This document shows, in pieces, positions 28,062 through 30,370 of a DNA stretch of 30,370 nucleotides. Position 1 is the first letter of the stretch. Each line of letters starts with the position of its first letter. The translations under genes were made by a program, and so were the position numbers. The stretch comes from DATEEG01 sp035525055 (GTDB lineage: Bacteria; Actinomycetota; Acidimicrobiia; Spongiisociales; ZC4RG35), in NCBI GenBank assembly GCA_035525055.1, contig DATLEZ010000072.1, positions 1-30,370 of the forward strand, given 5' to 3'. The notes below the pieces were generated by a model, which saw only the letters and a program-made list of their open reading frames with translations, was not told the DNA's origin and did no database searches.

Positions 28062-28379
28062 TTGGCGAACTACTTGCTCTTGTATCACGGCGGTGGAGCC
28101 CCTGAGGGAGCGGAAGCTCAGGCTCAGGTCATGGACGACTGGACCAAATGGTTCGGCTCGCTGGGTGCCGCAGTGGTCGACGGCGGCAACCCGACCGGTG
28201 TTGCCAAAACGGTCTCGTCCGATGGAAGCGTGAGCGACGGTGGTGGATCCAACCCGGTCACCGGTTACAGCGTCATCACCGCCGACAACCTCGATGCCGC
28301 GGTTGAGATGGCCAAGGGCTGCCCTCATGTCACCAGCGGTGGGAGCATCGAAGTCGCCGAGACCTTCGCGGTTATGTAG
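28062..28379 (+). CDS. YCII-related (YciI family) protein
   Basis: A 105-residue ferredoxin-like-fold protein of the YCII family. TTG at 28062 is chosen because AGGAGG (28050-28055) lies 6 nt upstream and the protein then starts at the conserved strand MANYLLLYHGGG. The family pattern continues with WTKWFGSLGAAVVDGGNP, GYSVITADNLDAAVEMAKGCPHVTSGGSIEVAET. Family members are small enzymes or sigma-factor-linked proteins of mostly unknown reaction. An upstream ATG at 27969 would add 31 residues unlike the family. Confidence 0.88.
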   Translation: MANYLLLYHGGGAPEGAEAQAQVMDDWTKWFGSLGAAVVDGGNPTGVAKTVSSDGSVSDGGGSNPVTGYSVITADNLDAAVEMAKGCPHVTSGGSIEVAETFAVM

Positions 28380-28393
28380 TCCGTTTTTTCTGT

Positions 28394-28428
28394 GGGTTGT
28401 TTTGGTTGCCCAGCAACCAAGACAACCC
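28394..28428. terminator. Long bidirectional hairpin between convergent genes
   Basis: Arms GGGTTGTTTTGGTTGC (28394-28409) and GCAACCAAGACAACCC (28413-28428) pair along 16 positions with one wobble/mismatch and a CCA loop. It lies between the convergent YCII and exonuclease III genes. There is no T-run downstream on either strand, which is common for actinobacterial terminators. Confidence 0.75.
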
Positions 28429-28439
28429 TCGGTCGCGGT

Positions 28440-29339
28440 TTATCGGTTCTTCTTGGACCGGGCCGCGATTCGTTCCAGGGCGGCTTCCCAACCGGGATCG
28501 AAGGGCAGCCCGGGTTCGTCGAGATCAATCACCACCGGGGCATGGTCCGACGGCGTCGGGGTGCCCTTGCGGGCCTCGCGGTCGATGTCGGCCCACACGG
28601 TTCTCTCTGCGATCGGGTGGGTCACATAGAGCAGGTCGATTCTCATACCCATGTTCTTTTGGAACATCCCCGCCCGGTAATCCCACCATGAGAAGCGACC
28701 GCCGCCCGGCTGGTGTCGACGGAAGGCATCTTCCAGGCCCCACTCCCGCAACCGGGCGAGGGCGGCCCGCTCCGGCTCGGACACGTGAGTGCCGCCGTGG
28801 GCGGCGGCAGCGTCCCACACGTCCTCATCGGAGGGCGTGGCGTTGAGATCACCGCCAACCACCAGCGGCTCATCGGGGGAGCGGGTCTCCATCAGCCAGC
28901 GATGAAGCCGCTCGAACCAGAGAAGCTTGCCCTCGTAGAATGGCGACCCGACCACCCGACCGTTGGGGGCATACAGGCTCACGAATCGAATCCCACCACA
29001 GACCGCGCTCATCATGCGGGCTTCATCGAATGGGTTGAAGTCGTCCTCACCTTCTGAGTCACCCGACCGAAGCCTGCTGTCGCGGACTGGTCCGTCACCG
29101 AAGTTGGTCACAACATCCGAGACCCCTACCCGGCTTGCGATGGCGACTCCGTTCCAGCGTCCCTCACCGTGGTGGGCTACCTCGTAACCGGCCACCCGAA
29201 AGGGGAGTTCCGGCACCTGCTCGTTGGCAACCTTGGTTTCCTGCATCATCAGAACGTCGGGCGAGGCTCTCTCGAGCCACTGCTCGACTGCCGGCATCCG
29301 GGCCTTGAGCGAGTTGACATTCCAGGTGGCGATTCGCAT
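28440..29339 (-). CDS. xthA: Exodeoxyribonuclease III (AP endonuclease)
   Basis: A 299-residue class II AP endonuclease of the ExoIII family, acting in base-excision repair. Catalytic positions are visible: Asn7 (WNVNSLKAR), Glu34 (MMQETK), the Tyr of SLYAPNGR, Asp and Asn of VGGDLNATPSD, Asp of MRIDLLYVTH and the terminal SDHAPVVIDL His. A hydrophilic insert (RSGDSEGEDDFNPFDEAR, about residues 92-109) makes it longer than E. coli ExoIII (268 aa). It is convergent with the YCII gene across a strong hairpin and follows the MmcQ/YjbR gene in the same direction. Confidence 0.95.
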   Translation of the reverse strand: MRIATWNVNSLKARMPAVEQWLERASPDVLMMQETKVANEQVPELPFRVAGYEVAHHGEGRWNGVAIASRVGVSDVVTNFGDGPVRDSRLRSGDSEGEDDFNPFDEARMMSAVCGGIRFVSLYAPNGRVVGSPFYEGKLLWFERLHRWLMETRSPDEPLVVGGDLNATPSDEDVWDAAAAHGGTHVSEPERAALARLREWGLEDAFRRHQPGGGRFSWWDYRAGMFQKNMGMRIDLLYVTHPIAERTVWADIDREARKGTPTPSDHAPVVIDLDEPGLPFDPGWEAALERIAARSKKNR

Positions 29340-29356
29340 CGGACTCTGAAGTTAGT

Positions 29357-29740
29357 TCAGTGGCTGGCGTCGTAAGCCTTGACTGCGTCCCGGGGAGCCT
29401 GGATCCGCCAGGCGTCGATCAAGAGTTCTTCGAGTTCCTCTGCCGGGATGACCGCCAACCGGACTAGCACTGCGGGAAACCCGTTGTAGTGCGGCTCGGT
29501 GAAGAACTTTTCGGGCTCAGCGGAGATCAGGCTTTGCTTGTCAGCCTCACCCGCGACCCGAATCGCCAGAACCTCGTCGTTGATCACGCGGGGCTTCTTG
29601 AGTTCAACCCGCTCGGCCCAGCTCCAGGCAAAGCCCTTGTGCTTACCCTTGTTGAGAACCGAGAAGCCGAAACGATCTTCTCCCTCGGTCACGCCCGGGA
29701 GTGACAGGGCGACGCGACGAACGTCATCGTGGTCAGCCAT
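29357..29740 (-). CDS. MmcQ/YjbR family DNA-binding protein
   Basis: A 127-residue MmcQ/YjbR (CyaY-like fold) protein. It has the family start DHDDVRRVALSLPGVTEGEDRFG, then FSVLNKGKHKGFAWSW, LAIRVAGEADKQSLISAEPEKFFTEPHYNGFPAVLVRLAVI and ELEELLIDAWRIQAP. Although named DNA-binding in databases, the function is unclear. It overlaps the upstream DUF6116 gene by 8 nt and is probably co-transcribed with it. Confidence 0.92.
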   Translation of the reverse strand: MADHDDVRRVALSLPGVTEGEDRFGFSVLNKGKHKGFAWSWAERVELKKPRVINDEVLAIRVAGEADKQSLISAEPEKFFTEPHYNGFPAVLVRLAVIPAEELEELLIDAWRIQAPRDAVKAYDASH

Positions 29741-29960
29741 TCGGGGGTGGGGATGAAGTCGGCAGCTGGCGACGATCCTTCCACCGGGCCAGGACCAGCG
29801 TCGCCAGTCCCAGGAGCAGTTCGTCGACCAGGGGAATCGGGTCGAGAACGGCTAGGTCAAGGGCGAAGAGGCCTCCGGTCAACAAGAGGAGCGTGGGGAA
29901 CCGGCGTTTCCGCGCCCAGTTGAGGATCCCGCCGACTGCGACCCGCTTTGGTACGGTCAT
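29733..29960 (-). CDS. DUF6116 small membrane protein
   Basis: A 75-residue protein with a basic N-terminus and one or two hydrophobic segments: FPTLLLLTGGLFALDLAVLDPIPLVDELLLGLATLVLARWKDRR. The LDPIPLVDELLLGLATL...WKDRR pattern matches DUF6116. It is probably a membrane protein of unknown role. ATG at 29960 follows a TAGCGT -10 box by 7 nt and there is no SD, suggesting another leaderless transcript. Confidence 0.75.
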   Translation of the reverse strand: MTVPKRVAVGGILNWARKRRFPTLLLLTGGLFALDLAVLDPIPLVDELLLGLATLVLARWKDRRQLPTSSPPPNG

Positions 29961-29973
29961 GATTCGAACGCTA
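29961..29973 (-). promoter_or_regulatory. -10 box for the DUF6116/mmcQ unit
   Basis: On the minus strand TAGCGT (29973-29968) precedes ATG 29960 by 7 nt. No clear -35. Confidence 0.35.
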
Positions 29974-29984
29974 CAGCAATCGGT

Positions 29985-30368
29985 CTAGTTGCTCGCGAGA
30001 ACCGAGAGGAAGTTGCCGGCCGGGTCCTTGAACCAGGCGATGTCGGGACCCTGCGGACCCCGGGCGATCCCCTTCTCGTCCTGCTCGAACCCTTCGTACC
30101 GCTCGAAGGTCACGCCGCGCGCGCCCAGCTCGTCCACCGCCGCGTCGATGTCGCCCACCTCGAAGTTGAGGATCGTGTAGGTGGCCGGCGTGTGGTCCGG
30201 CTTCGCGTAGACGAAGGTGTCCCGGTCGCCGGCGAGGTGGAGGACCATCAGGCCCTGCTCCTCGTCCAGCATGGAGACCTTCAAACCGAGCGTCTCTTCG
30301 TAGAACTCGCGCGCCTTGTGCAGATCGTCCACGGCGAAACCGCTGAACGCCTTGGTGTCGGCAAACAT
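29985..30368 (-). CDS. VOC-family (glyoxalase/bleomycin resistance-like) protein
   Basis: A 127-residue vicinal-oxygen-chelate fold protein with the two beta-alpha-beta-beta-beta modules: FSGFAVDDLHKAREFYEETLGLKVSMLDEEQGLMVLHL and YTILNFEVGDIDAAVDELGARGVTFERYEGFEQDEKG...AWFKDPAGNFLSVL. The usual first metal ligand (His in xHxxLxVxD) is replaced by FSGFAV, so it may not bind metal in the usual way. Substrate unknown. The ATG at 30368 is two bases from the window end, so its upstream region cannot be seen. Confidence 0.9.
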   Translation of the reverse strand: MFADTKAFSGFAVDDLHKAREFYEETLGLKVSMLDEEQGLMVLHLAGDRDTFVYAKPDHTPATYTILNFEVGDIDAAVDELGARGVTFERYEGFEQDEKGIARGPQGPDIAWFKDPAGNFLSVLASN

Positions 30369-30370
30369 GT

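Overview
The window is about 30 kb of high-GC bacterial chromosome, most likely from an uncultured or little-studied actinomycete (Actinomycetota). The grounds are GTG/TTG starts in several genes, many start codons placed 6-8 nt after a -10 box with no ribosome binding site (leaderless transcription), an F420-type luciferase-like oxidoreductase, and several actinobacterial-style conserved hypotheticals. This placement is inference; there is no rRNA or marker gene, and I see no tRNA, CRISPR array or intact insertion sequence.

Layout. (1) 1-5050: a CitA/DcuS-like sensor kinase and its response regulator (cut by the window edge) diverge from a tctC-tctB-tctA operon for a tripartite tricarboxylate transporter. 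(2) 5087-18034: an accessory island of conflict and defence genes. It holds a Phd/PIN toxin-antitoxin pair bracketed by copies of a TCACGAATCGTGA palindrome, a Uma2-type nuclease, an 822-aa SEC-C protein, a MNT/HEPN pair whose HEPN toxin is broken by two frameshifts, a tightly coupled four-gene operon (unknown protein, ATPase-like protein without a P-loop, BrxD-like ATPase, SNF2 helicase with a degenerate nuclease-like tail), an unknown 585-aa protein and a RHH/MazF pair. Gene fragments lie between these modules. (3) 18073-25805: a MerR-type regulator divergent from an LLM-class flavin oxidoreductase, sharing a MerR-style promoter; a secreted nuclease; small membrane and hypothetical genes; and a large secreted subtilase. 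(4) 25905-30368: housekeeping and regulatory genes, including a SnoaL-like protein, PadR plus membrane protein, YCII protein, exonuclease III, MmcQ/YjbR, DUF6116 and a VOC protein.

The best candidate for an undescribed system is the operon at 10570-15267. It has a BREX-type (BrxC/BrxD) ATPase and a helicase but no PglX methylase, PglZ or BrxA/B/L nearby, and it begins with two proteins I cannot assign. It resembles, from memory, the three-gene Shango layout (TerB-like protein, BrxD-like ATPase, helicase) with the first gene replaced by two unknown ones. Decayed pieces around it (paralogous remnants at 15285-15518 and 21799-22121, a SEC-C gene fragment at 10216-10291, the broken HEPN gene) point to repeated gain and loss of modules here.
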